Assembly: GCF_900098925.1 (NCBI RefSeq)
Contig: NZ_LT622359.1
Coordinates: 831,527 to 895,526 of the forward strand
Direction: 5' to 3'
From: Bacillus massiliglaciei
Lineage (GTDB): Bacteria; Bacillota; Bacilli; Bacillales; DSM-1321
DNA: 64,000 nt
The position numbers and the translations under genes are program-made. The notes beneath the pieces are model-generated. The model was not told the DNA's origin. It made no database searches and saw nothing but the letters and a program-made list of their open reading frames with translations. Shown here piece after piece: positions 1-9,123 of this stretch (positions are counted from its first letter, which is position 1; each line of letters opens with the position of its first letter).

Positions 1-1386
1 ACAACACGGATGACCTTTCAGCTTCACGGAATTTTAAAATGGAACATGAAGAAAACGATTCAAGGAATCAATGCGGCGTTAATGGATACAATTGCTGCCT
101 GCGGTGATGTAAACCGGAACGTCATGTGCAATCCGAATCCGTACCAGTCTGATATTCATATGGAAGTGTATGAATGGGCAAAGAAATTAAGCAATGATTT
201 ATTGCCGCGGACCAGAGCGTATCATGAGATTTGGCTCGATGAAGAAAGGGTAGCCGGCACGCCGGATACAGAGGAAGTGGAGCCGATGTACGGACCGCTA
301 TACCTTCCGCGTAAGTTTAAAATTGGAATTGCCGTGCCTCCATCCAATGATATTGATGTGTTTTCTCAAGATCTTGGCTATATTGCAGTTGTGGAAGATA
401 ACAAATTGATTGGTTTTAATGTCTCCATTGGCGGCGGTATGGGAATGACACATGGGGATAAAAACACATATCCACAGCTTGGAAAGGTGATTGGTTTCTG
501 CAGACCGGAACAAATATATGATGTGGCAGAAAAAATTATCACCATTCAGCGTGATTATGGAAACCGATCTGTCCGTAAAAATGCACGTTTTAAATATACG
601 GTTGACCGCCTTGGCCTGGAAAATGTCAAAGCTGAACTGGAGAACAGATTGGGCTGGAGCCTTGAAGAAGCAAAACCGTTCCAATTCGACCATAATGGCG
701 ACCGTTATGGCTGGGTAAAAGGTGTAAAAGGGAAATGGAACTTCACGCTTTTTGTAGAAGGCGGACGTGTTACAGATTTTGATGGCTATCAGCTGATGAC
801 CGGTCTGCGTGAAATTGCGAAGGTCCACACTGGGGACTTCCGCCTGACGGCTAATCAAAACCTGATAATTGCCAATGTATCGACCCAGAAGAAGAAAATC
901 ATCAGTGAACTGATTGAGCTGTACGGTTTAACGGATGGGAAGCATTACAGTGCACTGCGCAGAAGTTCAATGGCATGTGTATCTCTTCCAACATGCGGAT
1001 TGGCTATGGCAGAAGCAGAACGCTATTTGCCGTCTCTTATTGATAAGATTGATAAGATTGTAGAAGAGAACGGCCTGAAGAATGAAGAGATTACCATTCG
1101 CATGACAGGATGTCCAAACGGATGTGCCCGACATGCTTTAGGGGAAATCGGCTTTATCGGAAAGGCTCCCGGCAAGTATAATATGTATCTTGGAGCAGCC
1201 TTTGACGGTTCCCGGCTCAGCAAAATGTATCGGGAAAACATTGGTGAAGAAGAAATTCTTCATGAACTGCAGGGTATTCTTCCGCGCTATGCGAAGGAAC
1301 GCCTGGAAGGCGAGCATTTTGGTGACTTTGTTATCCGCGCAGGCATCATCAAAGCGACAACAGACGGCACCAATTTTCATGAGTAA
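1..1386 (+). CDS. cysI: Sulfite reductase (NADPH) hemoprotein beta subunit, 5' truncated by window edge
   Basis: The reading frame is open from base 1, so the true start lies outside the window. The protein reduces sulfite to sulfide with six electrons in assimilatory sulfur metabolism, using siroheme and a [4Fe-4S] cluster. The C-terminal half carries the four cluster/siroheme cysteines in the family spacing: CVSLPTC (C-x5-C) followed by [10 protein letters not shown] (C-x3-C). The visible N-terminal segment (TFQLHGI, then [19 protein letters not shown]) is typical of CysI. The flavoprotein partner CysJ would normally lie just upstream. A strong terminator follows. Organosulfonate genes about 10 kb downstream would feed it sulfite. 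Confidence 0.95.
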   Translation, partial: TTRMTFQLHGILKWNMKKTIQGINAALMDTIAACGDVNRNVMCNPNPYQSDIHMEVYEWAKKLSNDLLPRTRAYHEIWLDEERVAGTPDTEEVEPMYGPLYLPRKFKIGIAVPPSNDIDVFSQDLGYIAVVEDNKLIGFNVSIGGGMGMTHGDKNTYPQLGKVIGFCRPEQIYDVAEKIITIQRDYGNRSVRKNARFKYTVDRLGLENVKAELENRLGWSLEEAKPFQFDHNGDRYGWVKGVKGKWNFTLFVEGGRVTDFDGYQLMTGLREIAKVHTGDFRLTANQNLIIANVSTQKKKIISELIELYGLTDGKHYSALRRSSMACVSLPTCGLAMAEAERYLPSLIDKIDKIVEENGLKNEEITIRMTGCPNGCARHALGEIGFIGKAPGKYNMYLGAAFDGSRLSKMYRENIGEEEILHELQGILPRYAKERLEGEHFGDFVIRAGIIKATTDGTNFHE

Positions 1387-1449
1387 TCCAAGTTTCAGAT
1401 ATTCTTGGTTTAGGTGTTCGATCCAAAAGTAGAAGACTGCAAAATAAAA

Positions 1450-1487
1450 AACAGAAAATTTCTCATAGAGAAATTTTCTGTTTTTTT
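1450..1487 (+). terminator. Intrinsic terminator of cysI
   Basis: A hairpin with a stem of about 14 bp (CAGAAAATTTCTC paired with GAGAAATTTTCTG) is followed by a run of eight T, 64 bp after the cysI stop. The 140 bases after it, up to the convergent KASIII-like gene, hold nothing I can recognise. Confidence 0.9.
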
Positions 1488-1630
1488 GCTTATTCTCAAT
1501 GGAATTCCGTTTCAGGGGTGATTTCCGAGGGCACGGCTCAAGCTTGAAGGCTCTCTCTCATACTGCTTTTCGGGAGTTGTCCCTTTGCTCCCATTTGTCT
1601 TGCTGATTCTTCCCCAGCCTGTTTTTGATT

Positions 1631-2620
1631 TTAATATTTAAATAGCATAGCAGTAAGTTCAAATCCTGCGCCGACAGTCCAGAATACTACATAGTCTCCC
1701 CGGCTGATCTGTCCAGATTCTATTCCTTCATGCAAGGCGATAAATGGACTGCTGGTGCCTGTGTAACCGAATCGGTCGCCAACATAAACAATCTGATTAT
1801 CATCTAACTGAAAATGTTCCTGTATTCGTTTTATATTGACTAGCGCGTATTGAGATAGGCAATATGCTTTTATATCTCTCGAAGTCAGATTGTTGCGCGT
1901 TAATAAGGCATCAATCATTTTATATGCAGGAGGCAAAGCGATAGCACCATCGAATGGAAGCCATTGAATATATTTATCATCTCCATTTCCCCTGACTGCA
2001 TTTGCCAGTCCCTGCGCTGGATAGCGAATCATGTCTCTTTGCACGGAATCGCAATAGTATGCAGAATCAATGAATCCGGTGTCTGTATCCGTTTTTTCCA
2101 AAATGACCGCTGCTGCCGCATCGCCATAGTTTGCATAGGTCATTGCATCTTGTGGATCGCTGATTAAGGAATTATAATCTGATCCAACGATTAAAGCACG
2201 ATTCACACGCGGATTTGACATCATATAGCGGCTGGCTTGTTCCACAGCTAATGTCATCCCTGCACAATTTGCATTTGAGTCCATCGTAATGGTTTCATGG
2301 CCTGCTTCTATTGCATGGTGAATATTCATAGAGTTTGTTGGAAATGTTGTTTCAGGGATTTGAGTGCTAAAAACAATCATGTCGATGTCTGTACCAGCAA
2401 GGCCCGATTTCGCCAGAACTTTCTTTGAGGCTTCAATCCCCATGGTCAGGCCGTTTTCTTTTTCATTGTCAATTAGGTAACGGTCCTTTCTTCCCATAAC
2501 TTCCATAAAATGAGAAATGTCTTTTCCGCTGTTTTTCTGAAAATGTTCATGATAAAAATCATTGCTAACCAATTTTTTAGGATGATAAATTGCAACATTA
2601 TTAATGAAGATGTTTGTCAT
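1631..2620 (-). CDS. KASIII-like thiolase-fold enzyme lacking the canonical His and Asn
   Basis: This 329-residue thiolase-superfamily protein resembles beta-ketoacyl-ACP synthase III. The start at 2620 is preferred over an upstream one at 2644 because AAAGGAG sits 10 nt before it. The nucleophile Cys119 is present in SNANCAGM. At the position of the HQAN catalytic-His motif the protein reads SQYALVN, and where the catalytic Asn loop (GNTSAAS) is expected it reads GYTGTSS. Two of the three residues needed for decarboxylative condensation are therefore replaced. I infer acyl transfer or thioester hydrolysis rather than fatty-acid initiation. It lies downstream of a small STAS-like gene on the same strand, probably co-transcribed. 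The substrate is unknown. Confidence 0.75.
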   Translation of the reverse strand: MTNIFINNVAIYHPKKLVSNDFYHEHFQKNSGKDISHFMEVMGRKDRYLIDNEKENGLTMGIEASKKVLAKSGLAGTDIDMIVFSTQIPETTFPTNSMNIHHAIEAGHETITMDSNANCAGMTLAVEQASRYMMSNPRVNRALIVGSDYNSLISDPQDAMTYANYGDAAAAVILEKTDTDTGFIDSAYYCDSVQRDMIRYPAQGLANAVRGNGDDKYIQWLPFDGAIALPPAYKMIDALLTRNNLTSRDIKAYCLSQYALVNIKRIQEHFQLDDNQIVYVGDRFGYTGTSSPFIALHEGIESGQISRGDYVVFWTVGAGFELTAMLFKY

Positions 2621-2689
2621 GATATATAAACTCCTTTGTGTCATGGTTATTAATTAAGAGTTGATTTAGAGGGGCCTGATAAGCGGCAA

Positions 2690-3034
2690 TTAAATCTTGA
2701 TTACTTCAGCTTGTGTAAGACCAGTGTTTCGTGCCAAACGGGACAGCTGCATTTTTAAAATGGTACTTTTTTTAATTTTGAAGATCACTTTATGAAAGCC
2801 AGATTGTTTATAGAGCTGATAAGAACCTTCTAACTCAGGAATCATTTTAGGGGTGACGACATTCATTTCTGTGCAATCAACCTCAAGGGTATAGCTTGGT
2901 GCATCAATTGAGCTGACCGTTCGGCTGTAATCACTCATGAATGCCTGAGCATCAGCAGGAGTGAATGATCCGGCCACGTACATTTCAATTACTTTTCTAT
3001 TTGAATTAATATTAATGCTGTACTTTTTGGACAT
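2690..3034 (-). CDS. Small STAS-like protein
   Basis: A 114-residue soluble protein starting MSKKYSININ. The start at 3034 is chosen for the AAAGGAG about 12 nt upstream; a longer frame begins at 3067. The alternating beta/alpha pattern, with central segments YTLEVDCTEMNVVTP and HKVIFKIKK, resembles STAS or anti-sigma-antagonist folds, but I see no clear phosphorylatable Ser motif. It sits 69 bp upstream of the KASIII-like gene on the same strand, so it may be a partner of that enzyme. Function unknown. Confidence 0.6.
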   Translation of the reverse strand: MSKKYSININSNRKVIEMYVAGSFTPADAQAFMSDYSRTVSSIDAPSYTLEVDCTEMNVVTPKMIPELEGSYQLYKQSGFHKVIFKIKKSTILKMQLSRLARNTGLTQAEVIKI

Positions 3035-3171
3035 AATAAATAAGAGCTCCTTTAATTTGAATTTCATTTTAAAAAAGATAAGGGTGAATCTTCTGACCTA
3101 CATATATATCGGATTATAGAATAATCTTTTTAATAAAAATAAAACAGAAAGGTACGACAGTCCTATATATA

Positions 3172-3205
3172 AAAAGGCAAAGAGATTTTTAGCTCTTTGC
3201 CTTTT
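3172..3205 (-). terminator. Terminator of the chemotaxis receptor gene
   Basis: On the minus strand a 13-bp stem (AAAAGGCAAAGAG with its complement) is followed by TTTTT, 5 bp beyond the receptor stop codon. The outer A/T pairs make it potentially bidirectional. Confidence 0.85.
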
Positions 3206-3209
3206 CTTA

Positions 3210-4940
3210 TTAGATTTTGAAGCGATTCATCAGTTCGTTTAAGTCTACCGCTATATTTGTTAAAGCATTTGCGGAAGAAGTGATCTCCTGCATGGAAGCT
3301 AGCTGTTCTTCTGTTGCTGCAGCTACACTTTGAGAATGCATGGAGGTTTCTTTGGATATGTGGGTAATATCTTTAACGGTCAGTGCAACTTCATGTACGC
3401 CTGCTGATACAATTTCAGATGTGAAGGCCATTTGTTCAATGAGTTCCCCGGCATTTTTCATTGCCTGGAGGATTTCATTGAAACTTGCTTCGGTTTGATG
3501 GACAATCCCTAATCCTTCATCTACGTCTTTTTTCACTTGATTAATCGATACATCGGAACGATCCATATCGACTTGGATGGCTTTGATCAACTCAGAAATT
3601 TGGGTTGCGGAATTCTGTGATTGTTCCGCCAGTTTGCGAACTTCATCTGCTACGACTGCAAATCCTTTGCCCTGTTCGCCTGCCCGTGCTGCCTCAATCG
3701 CGGCATTTAAGGCAAGAAGATTGGTTTGGTTGGCGATATCAGTGATTACCTTTGTGATTTCTTCAATTTGGGCCGATCTTTTACCGAGTAATTTAATCGC
3801 TTCACCGCTTTCATTAACGGATTCATGGATGGCGTTTATTTGATGTACGGTTTTTTTAACAAACCCTTCTCCATCATGGGCTTTATCCGTTGCCTGAGCG
3901 CTTGCCGCTGCAATCTGGGCTGAATTATCTGTCATTGTCTGAATTCCCTCTGATACTTCTTCCATCGCTTCCCCGGTCTCTTCAACAACATCTGTCTGCG
4001 TTTCGGCTCCTGATGCTACTTCCTGGATGGATTCTGTAATTTGCTCCGTTGCTTTGCTTGTTTGCTCTGCACCTGCTGTCAGCTGTTCGGAAGAAGCAGC
4101 CACCAACTCGGAAGTCCTGAGGACTTCCTGAATCAGCTCACGTAGTTTATCCTTCATTAGATTGTAGCTCCGTGCTAATGCACTTATTTCATCTTTTCCT
4201 TTAACGGTAATCTCTGTGGTGAAGTCTCCGTTACCGGCAGCTTCCAGAGCAGCTGATACATCCAATAATCTTTTCTTCAGTCTGCGTGTAAACAAGAAGG
4301 TAAAGAGCACGGCCAGGATAATGATAATAGACAGTACAATAAAGAAAATATTGAAAAAAGAATCTAATGTTGTATCAATGATTTCTTGGGAGGCTCCGAC
4401 ATAAAGAGCGCCAATTGTTTGGCCATTACTGTCTGTCAGCGGCATATAAGCTGTTTGGAACATATTTCCTGCTACTTCAGCTTCGCCTGAATAATGCTGG
4501 CCGTCTGATAAGACAACTTTATTGACTTGATCAGACATCGTTGTTCCGACAGCTCTTTCACCGTCAATTTTGACATTTGTAGCAATACGTGTGTCTTCTT
4601 GAAAGACGGTGACGGAGTCTCCGGTATCTTTTCCGATGGTATCGACGAGGTCAGAATGATCATTCATGATTTCCGTGCCTTTAAAAAGCTGGCCGTTCTC
4701 AATTTTCCACTCACCTGGGTATTTGGCATCGATATATCGATAGGCGGAAGCCAAGTCTCCTTTTGCCTTTTCAACAGATACTGATTTAATACCAGATGTT
4801 ACTTGCTGAACTACTACACTTCCGACAATGATGGAAAAGAGCAGGACAATCCCTAAAACAATAAAGTTTATTTTAGCTCCTAAATTGAGCTTCCATTCAA
4901 ACTGGCTTAGCTTGAATGTGCTTTTTGTATTTTCTTCCAT
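3210..4940 (-). CDS. Methyl-accepting chemotaxis protein with single Cache sensor
   Basis: A 576-residue transmembrane chemoreceptor signalling to CheA/CheW. The start at 4940 (MEENTKS) has a GAGGAGC ribosome-binding site; the 46 upstream in-frame residues look untranslated. Layout: TM1 about residues 22-44, an extracellular single-Cache domain about 55-190 (ending [10 protein letters not shown]), TM2 about 195-218, HAMP about 219-271, then the coiled-coil signalling domain. The signalling tip reads [20 protein letters not shown], followed by [15 protein letters not shown]. The ligand cannot be deduced. It forms a single-gene unit ending in its own terminator. Confidence 0.93.
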   Translation of the reverse strand: MEENTKSTFKLSQFEWKLNLGAKINFIVLGIVLLFSIIVGSVVVQQVTSGIKSVSVEKAKGDLASAYRYIDAKYPGEWKIENGQLFKGTEIMNDHSDLVDTIGKDTGDSVTVFQEDTRIATNVKIDGERAVGTTMSDQVNKVVLSDGQHYSGEAEVAGNMFQTAYMPLTDSNGQTIGALYVGASQEIIDTTLDSFFNIFFIVLSIIIILAVLFTFLFTRRLKKRLLDVSAALEAAGNGDFTTEITVKGKDEISALARSYNLMKDKLRELIQEVLRTSELVAASSEQLTAGAEQTSKATEQITESIQEVASGAETQTDVVEETGEAMEEVSEGIQTMTDNSAQIAAASAQATDKAHDGEGFVKKTVHQINAIHESVNESGEAIKLLGKRSAQIEEITKVITDIANQTNLLALNAAIEAARAGEQGKGFAVVADEVRKLAEQSQNSATQISELIKAIQVDMDRSDVSINQVKKDVDEGLGIVHQTEASFNEILQAMKNAGELIEQMAFTSEIVSAGVHEVALTVKDITHISKETSMHSQSVAAATEEQLASMQEITSSANALTNIAVDLNELMNRFKI

Positions 4941-5117
4941 AGTTCTTTTTGATGCTCCTCTTTTATAAAAGTTTAGGTAAGAGTCTCCTTTGTAAGAAGA
5001 TGTCTGCTTTTTTATGTATCGGCAGATTTTGAAAATATTAAATGCCTGATTCAAGGGATTAAATAAGAGCAAATCCATTGATTATTCAAAAAGAGTATGG
5101 TCTAATAAGGATATCTT

Positions 5118-5142
5118 ACTTTTTATACTTTTTTGTATAAAA
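5118..5142. promoter_or_regulatory. Candidate operator, TTTTATAC-N6-GTATAAAA
   Basis: A perfect 8-bp inverted repeat with a 6-nt spacer lies about 100 bp before the DUF1450 gene. It includes ACTTTTTATACTT (5118-5130), the exact reverse complement of a 13-mer found at 7246-7258 and 7390-7402. The three copies flank the redox genes and the HTH regulator at 6545-7177, the likely binder. Confidence 0.6.
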
Positions 5143-5238
5143 TATACATTATTGCTCGATAGTTGCTATAACAACTAAGGAAACGTGAATAATAATAAAC
5201 CTGAAGGCATAAAGAAACTTGTTTGGAGGCAATGTTTG

Positions 5239-5484
5239 ATGGGGATTGTAATCGTGGAAATTTGCGATGGCAGTTTAATAACTGTTTTAAAAGTAGAAGA
5301 AATTTTAGAAGAACAATACCCTGAGGTTTCAGTCATTGAGAATAGCTGTCTTTCATTTTGCGGGATGTGCGCTAAGAGACCTTATGCGATTGTGAATGGA
5401 AAAAGGATATTTGCCAAAACGCCTGCTGAATGCCTGGAGTTAATTAAAGAGCATATAGAATCCGAGCTGTCTGTTTTTCAATAA
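5239..5484 (+). CDS. DUF1450 (YuzB/UPF0349-like) protein
   Basis: An 81-residue protein starting MGIVIVEICDG, chosen because GGAGG lies 9 nt upstream of 5239. The family core CLSFCGMCAKRPYAIVNGK is present, with three cysteines in a C-x3-C-x2-C arrangement plus an N-terminal Cys, as in DUF1450 proteins; a thioredoxin-like or metal-binding role has been suggested for such proteins but none is established. It precedes the pirin gene by 53 bp on the same strand, so the two are probably co-transcribed from the operator-bearing promoter upstream. Confidence 0.8.
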   Translation: MGIVIVEICDGSLITVLKVEEILEEQYPEVSVIENSCLSFCGMCAKRPYAIVNGKRIFAKTPAECLELIKEHIESELSVFQ

Positions 5485-5537
5485 GAGGCTGGATGGGAAT
5501 GACAATATAAAAAAATGATAAGGGAAGGGGAATGAAT

Positions 5538-6392
5538 ATGTTTAAAAGAAGCGTAAAAGATCATTGGTCTGTTCAATACGAAGAAGCAGGGTTCCCTGCG
5601 ATACAAAAGGGCTGGGTGCTGCCTGTGGACCGCTATGCAGAGTTTGATCCATTTATTTTGATGGCAGAAGATTGGTTTAAGAGAGGGACTTTTTCAGACC
5701 ATCCGCATCGGGGATTCCAAACGGTAACTTATGTGGTGGATGGAAGACTTGAACATATTGATAATGCAGGCGGCCGTGATATCCTCGAGCCTGGAGATGT
5801 GCAATATATGAATGCGGGCTGGGCTGCAAGGCATGCGGAAGAAGGGGTAGGCGATGATATCGCCCATACACTACAGCTGTGGCTGAACTTGCCAAAACAC
5901 CTTAAGCATACAGAAACCACTTATCAAAATATTTACAGTGAAGAGGCACCGACTGTGAATTTTGAAGGCGGGTCTATAAAAGTATTCTCGGGGGACATTG
6001 CGGGTGTTCAGGGTCCCTTACAATCGATTGTGCCCATTACGATTTCAGAAATCAATTTAACAGAAGGCGCTTCCTACAGCCTGTTTCTGCCGGAAACGCA
6101 TAACGCCTTTCTATATGTTCTTTCAGGAGAGATGGACTTTGGGGAAAATCAGGTAAATCTAAAAAAACATGGAGTTGCTACACTTACCTACAAAGATGGG
6201 GACAATAAGGATAATATGAGTGAACTGGTTATCAAAGCTAAAAGCCGTCGTTCAAAAGTACTCGTTTATTCGGGCACTCCTATTAAAGAAGAAGTCGTTC
6301 CTTATGGACCTTTTGTTATGAATACGGTGGATGAAATTAAACAGGCCTTTCAAGATTTCCGAGATGGTAAATTTGGACCGCCGGCTGTTTAA
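5538..6392 (+). CDS. Pirin family protein
   Basis: A 284-residue bicupin. The start at 5538 lies 7 nt after AAGGGG; the ATG at 5532 is too close to it. The N-terminal cupin shows the pirin metal motif (DHPHRGFQTVTYVVDG, with HxH, then HAEE), and the C-terminal part matches the pirin C domain (ETHNAFLYVLSGE). Pirins bind Fe and some act as quercetin dioxygenases or as redox-sensing co-regulators. Co-location with superoxide dismutase and flavin enzymes fits an oxidative or aromatic-stress role, which is inference. A terminator follows immediately. Confidence 0.92.
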   Translation: MFKRSVKDHWSVQYEEAGFPAIQKGWVLPVDRYAEFDPFILMAEDWFKRGTFSDHPHRGFQTVTYVVDGRLEHIDNAGGRDILEPGDVQYMNAGWAARHAEEGVGDDIAHTLQLWLNLPKHLKHTETTYQNIYSEEAPTVNFEGGSIKVFSGDIAGVQGPLQSIVPITISEINLTEGASYSLFLPETHNAFLYVLSGEMDFGENQVNLKKHGVATLTYKDGDNKDNMSELVIKAKSRRSKVLVYSGTPIKEEVVPYGPFVMNTVDEIKQAFQDFRDGKFGPPAV

Positions 6393-6418
6393 GGAGAAAA
6401 GTCTGGGACAAATCAAAA

Positions 6419-6458
6419 TATCAAATTTTCCTTCAAGGGAAATTTGATATTTTTTTTG
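6419..6458 (+). terminator. Terminator of the pirin gene
   Basis: A stem of about 14 bp with one mismatch (ATATCAAATTTTCC / GGGAAATTTGATAT) is followed by eight T, 27 bp after the pirin stop. Confidence 0.88.
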
Positions 6459-6497
6459 CTTATGCTGATACCGGGAACGCTTGCACGCCTTATCAAA

Positions 6498-6532
6498 TAA
6501 AAAAGACAATCCGAATTTCTTCAGGATTGTCT
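6498..6532 (-). terminator. Terminator of the HTH regulator gene
   Basis: On the minus strand the hairpin AGACAATCC / GGATTGTCT is followed by TTTTTT and lies 13 bp after the regulator stop. It sits back to back with the pirin terminator. Confidence 0.85.
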
Positions 6533-6544
6533 GAATAAATGGTT

Positions 6545-7177
6545 TTAGCCTAACTTAAGCAAAAACTTACAATGGCTGTCTCCTTGAGTTTGGCAGCAGG
6601 TTCTGGTCACGTTATCGGTTCCCAGAATATTTTTAAATAAATCTGTTTCACAGCGGCACGCGACTTTAAATTCTTTAGCCACAGAAAGAATCGGACAATT
6701 ATATTCCGTTAATTCATATGTGCTGTCATCAATTTTGGAAAGGTCAGCCATATATCCTTTCTCATTTTGAATGGTCACCATTTCATCAAGCTTCTCGTCA
6801 GGTGTTCCTCTCTTCTGAAGCCTGTCCGAATATTCCTGAATCAGACGGGATTCTCTTTTTTTGAACAATTCCTGAATGGATTCTTCACCATACAGTTCTT
6901 TAATGTCCTGAAGGAATTCAATGCCGATTCCTTCGTAGTTTTTAGGGAAAAACTCCTCCGCTTTTTCTGATAAGGAATAGGTTTGAAGCGGTCTTCCAAG
7001 CGGCTGTTTCACTTCTTTTGCAATAAGTAAATGATCCTTTTCCAGCGCAGCAAGATGTTTTCTTACGGCCATATGGGTAATATTCAAACGTTCTGTTAAT
7101 TCATTTACTGTGAGGGAGCCTTCTCTTTTCAATAGATGAAGAAGCTTTTCCTTCGTATTTTTGTGTGTCGTATTCAT
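6545..7177 (-). CDS. HTH regulator with cysteine-rich, SufR-like C-terminus
   Basis: A 210-residue regulator; start 7177 has GGAGGT 9 nt upstream. Residues about 1-75 form a winged helix (LTVNELTERLNITHMAVRKH). The C-terminal third holds cysteines in the order C-x12-C-x-C-x17-CC-x7-C, ending CQTQGDSHCKF. The first C-x12-C interval is like the Fe-S regulator SufR and the last motif like V4R domains. I infer a metal- or Fe-S-dependent redox sensor. Its own upstream region and those of sodA and the DUF1450/pirin unit share a GTATAA inverted repeat, suggesting autoregulation and a small local regulon. The effector is not known. Confidence 0.8.
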   Translation of the reverse strand: MNTTHKNTKEKLLHLLKREGSLTVNELTERLNITHMAVRKHLAALEKDHLLIAKEVKQPLGRPLQTYSLSEKAEEFFPKNYEGIGIEFLQDIKELYGEESIQELFKKRESRLIQEYSDRLQKRGTPDEKLDEMVTIQNEKGYMADLSKIDDSTYELTEYNCPILSVAKEFKVACRCETDLFKNILGTDNVTRTCCQTQGDSHCKFLLKLG

Positions 7178-7235
7178 CTTTATATAACCTCCATTCAAAG
7201 ATGTGGAGAAAAAATTCATAGTGGAATTCCTTTAA

Positions 7236-7258
7236 TTATACAATAAAGTATAAAAAGT
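7236..7258. promoter_or_regulatory. Candidate operator upstream of the HTH regulator
   Basis: TTATAC-N6-GTATAA at 7236-7253 has the same spacing as the site at 5121-5142. It overlaps the 13-mer AAGTATAAAAAGT at 7246-7258 and lies about 60 bp before the regulator start, as expected of autoregulation. Confidence 0.55.
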
Positions 7259-7337
7259 TGGAAGGGAAAGGGCTGAAGGATTCTGGAGTGTGTGTCAGGA
7301 TGGTCTTCAAAAATAGTTTAGGCTTTAAGCAATAAAT

Positions 7338-7402
7338 TTGATTTAGAAAAGAAACTGCGCTAATATGATTTTATACTTATTAAACTATTAAGTATAAAAA
7401 GT
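7338..7402 (+). promoter_or_regulatory. sodA-operon promoter with inverted-repeat operator
   Basis: A sigma-A promoter is visible: TTGATT (7338-7343), 17 bp, TAATAT (7361-7366). Directly downstream is a perfect 10-bp inverted repeat, TTTTATACTT (7369-7378) and AAGTATAAAA (7390-7399), with an 11-nt spacer. The right arm is part of the 13-mer shared with 5118-5130 and 7246-7258. A repressor bound here would block transcription of the sodA/FNR/FMN-reductase unit. Confidence 0.65.
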
Positions 7403-7426
7403 ACATACTATTAGGAGGAACTAAAA

Positions 7427-8050
7427 ATGACTACTTATTCTTTACCTGAATTATCATATGGATTTAATGCATTGGAACCAGTTATTGATCAGAAAACAAT
7501 GGAGATTCATTATGGAAAACATCATCAGACCTATGTGAACAATTTAAATGCAGCCTTAGAAGGACAAAAAGAACTCCAAGAAAAAACACTTTCAGAGCTA
7601 TTAGTGAATCTGGAAGCTGTGCCTGAATCCATTCGAACTGCTATTAGAAATAACGGGGGCGGACATTTAAATCATACATTGTTTTGGGAAGTAATCGCTC
7701 CTTCTTCAGGAGAAAGCCATGCGCCATCCGGCAAATTGCTGGAAGCAATCAATCAGGCATTTGGAAGCTTCAATCAATGGAAACAAGAATTCTCAGCGGC
7801 TGCGGCCAAACGATTTGGGTCTGGATGGGCTTGGTTAGCAGTTGATGCAAACGGCCAATTGAAGGTAACAAGCACTCCAAACCAGGATAATCCAATCATG
7901 GACGGCGACCGTGGAATCTTGGGCTTGGATGTTTGGGAACATGCCTATTACTTGAATTATCAAAACAGGAGACCGGAATATATTACAAACTTCTTTACCA
8001 TCATTAATTGGGCAGTTGTGGCTGAAAAATATGAGGAAGCTTTGAAATAA
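7427..8050 (+). CDS. sodA: Superoxide dismutase, Mn type
   Basis: A 207-residue Fe/Mn superoxide dismutase converting superoxide to peroxide and oxygen. Metal ligands are visible as His28, His83, Asp168 and His172 (DVWEHAYY). Gln153 in NQDNP is the second-sphere residue typical of Mn enzymes. AGGAGG lies 9 nt upstream of the start. It is the first gene of a likely three-gene unit with the ferredoxin-NADP reductase and FMN reductase. Under the candidate operator at 7369-7399 it is probably an inducible dismutase additional to a housekeeping one elsewhere (inference). Confidence 0.95.
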   Translation: MTTYSLPELSYGFNALEPVIDQKTMEIHYGKHHQTYVNNLNAALEGQKELQEKTLSELLVNLEAVPESIRTAIRNNGGGHLNHTLFWEVIAPSSGESHAPSGKLLEAINQAFGSFNQWKQEFSAAAAKRFGSGWAWLAVDANGQLKVTSTPNQDNPIMDGDRGILGLDVWEHAYYLNYQNRRPEYITNFFTIINWAVVAEKYEEALK

Positions 8051-8123
8051 TAAAAATAGGAGGAATAAGGTGCCGGATAGGTTCCTTATTCCATGATCAA
8101 AATAATAGTAAAGGGGCAGGGAT

Positions 8124-9110
8124 ATGACAAACGAAAAAATATTTGACATAACCATTATTGGCGGCGGACCAGCCGGATTATTCGCAGCTTTCTATGCGGG
8201 GCTGCGCAATATGTCTGTAAAAATCATCGACAGTCTTGGCCAGCTTGGCGGCCAGGTTGGAGAACTTTATCCGGATAAATATATATATGACATTGGCGGT
8301 TTTCCAAAGATCCTGGGAAAAGATTTTATTCAAAATTTAATTGAGCAGGCGAATTATGCTTCACCTGAAATTTGCTTGAATGAGACGGTTTTGAATGTTG
8401 AAAAGCAAGAAGAGATCTTTACCTTAACAACCAGCAAAGGCAATCACCTGTCTAAATCGATCCTTATTACGGGCGGAATCGGAGCATTTGAACCAAGAAA
8501 GCTGAATGTAGAACATGCAGCGGATTATGAAGGCAAAAATCTCCATTACGCGGTAAAGGATTTAAGTTTGTTCAGAGATTCGAAAGTTCTGGTATGCGGC
8601 GGCGGCGATTCAGCTTTGGACTGGTCCTTAATGCTTAATGATATAGCGGAAAAAGTGACGCTGGTCCACAGAAGAGCGGAATTTAAAGCACATGAAAGCA
8701 GTGTTGATACGTTATACCAGTCAGATGTTGAAGTGAAAATTCCCTATACAGTTAAAGAGCTAAAAGGGGATGAAGAACAAATTCATTCGGTTATTTTGGC
8801 TGATAAGGAGGGAAATGAAGAAACGGTAGAAACTGACCATGTAATTGTAAATTACGGGAGCATCTCCTCACTGGGCCCGATTAAGAGCTGGGGGCTCGAG
8901 ATGGAAAAGAACAGCATCCTTGTGAATTCAAAAATGGAAACGAATATCGAGGGGATTTATGCAGCAGGTGATATCGCTGCTTATGAAGGAAAAGTTAAAC
9001 TAATTGCTGTCGGTTTAGGAGAAGCACCTATTGCGATTAACAATGCGAAAAAATATGTGGATCCATCTTCCAGGGTTCAGCCTCTTCACAGTACCAGCAT
9101 CTTTAAATAG
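8124..9110 (+). CDS. Ferredoxin/flavodoxin--NADP+ reductase, YumC (TrxB-like) type
   Basis: A 328-residue FAD enzyme with an N-terminal FAD dinucleotide fold (IIGGGPAGLFAAFYAG, residues about 11-26) and a central NADPH fold (VCGGGDSALDW), ending with the FAD motif NIEGIYAAGDIA. It lacks the CxxC redox pair of thioredoxin reductases, so it belongs to the YumC/YcgT class that passes electrons between NADPH and ferredoxin or flavodoxin. It follows sodA by 73 bp and precedes an FMN reductase by 13 bp, suggesting a shared flavin-electron supply. Confidence 0.92.
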   Translation: MTNEKIFDITIIGGGPAGLFAAFYAGLRNMSVKIIDSLGQLGGQVGELYPDKYIYDIGGFPKILGKDFIQNLIEQANYASPEICLNETVLNVEKQEEIFTLTTSKGNHLSKSILITGGIGAFEPRKLNVEHAADYEGKNLHYAVKDLSLFRDSKVLVCGGGDSALDWSLMLNDIAEKVTLVHRRAEFKAHESSVDTLYQSDVEVKIPYTVKELKGDEEQIHSVILADKEGNEETVETDHVIVNYGSISSLGPIKSWGLEMEKNSILVNSKMETNIEGIYAAGDIAAYEGKVKLIAVGLGEAPIAINNAKKYVDPSSRVQPLHSTSIFK

Positions 9111-9123
9111 GAGGAAAAAAGAA

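Noticed and set aside
298..858. Long antisense frame within cysI
   Set aside because: Shadow of the cysI coding strand without start signal.
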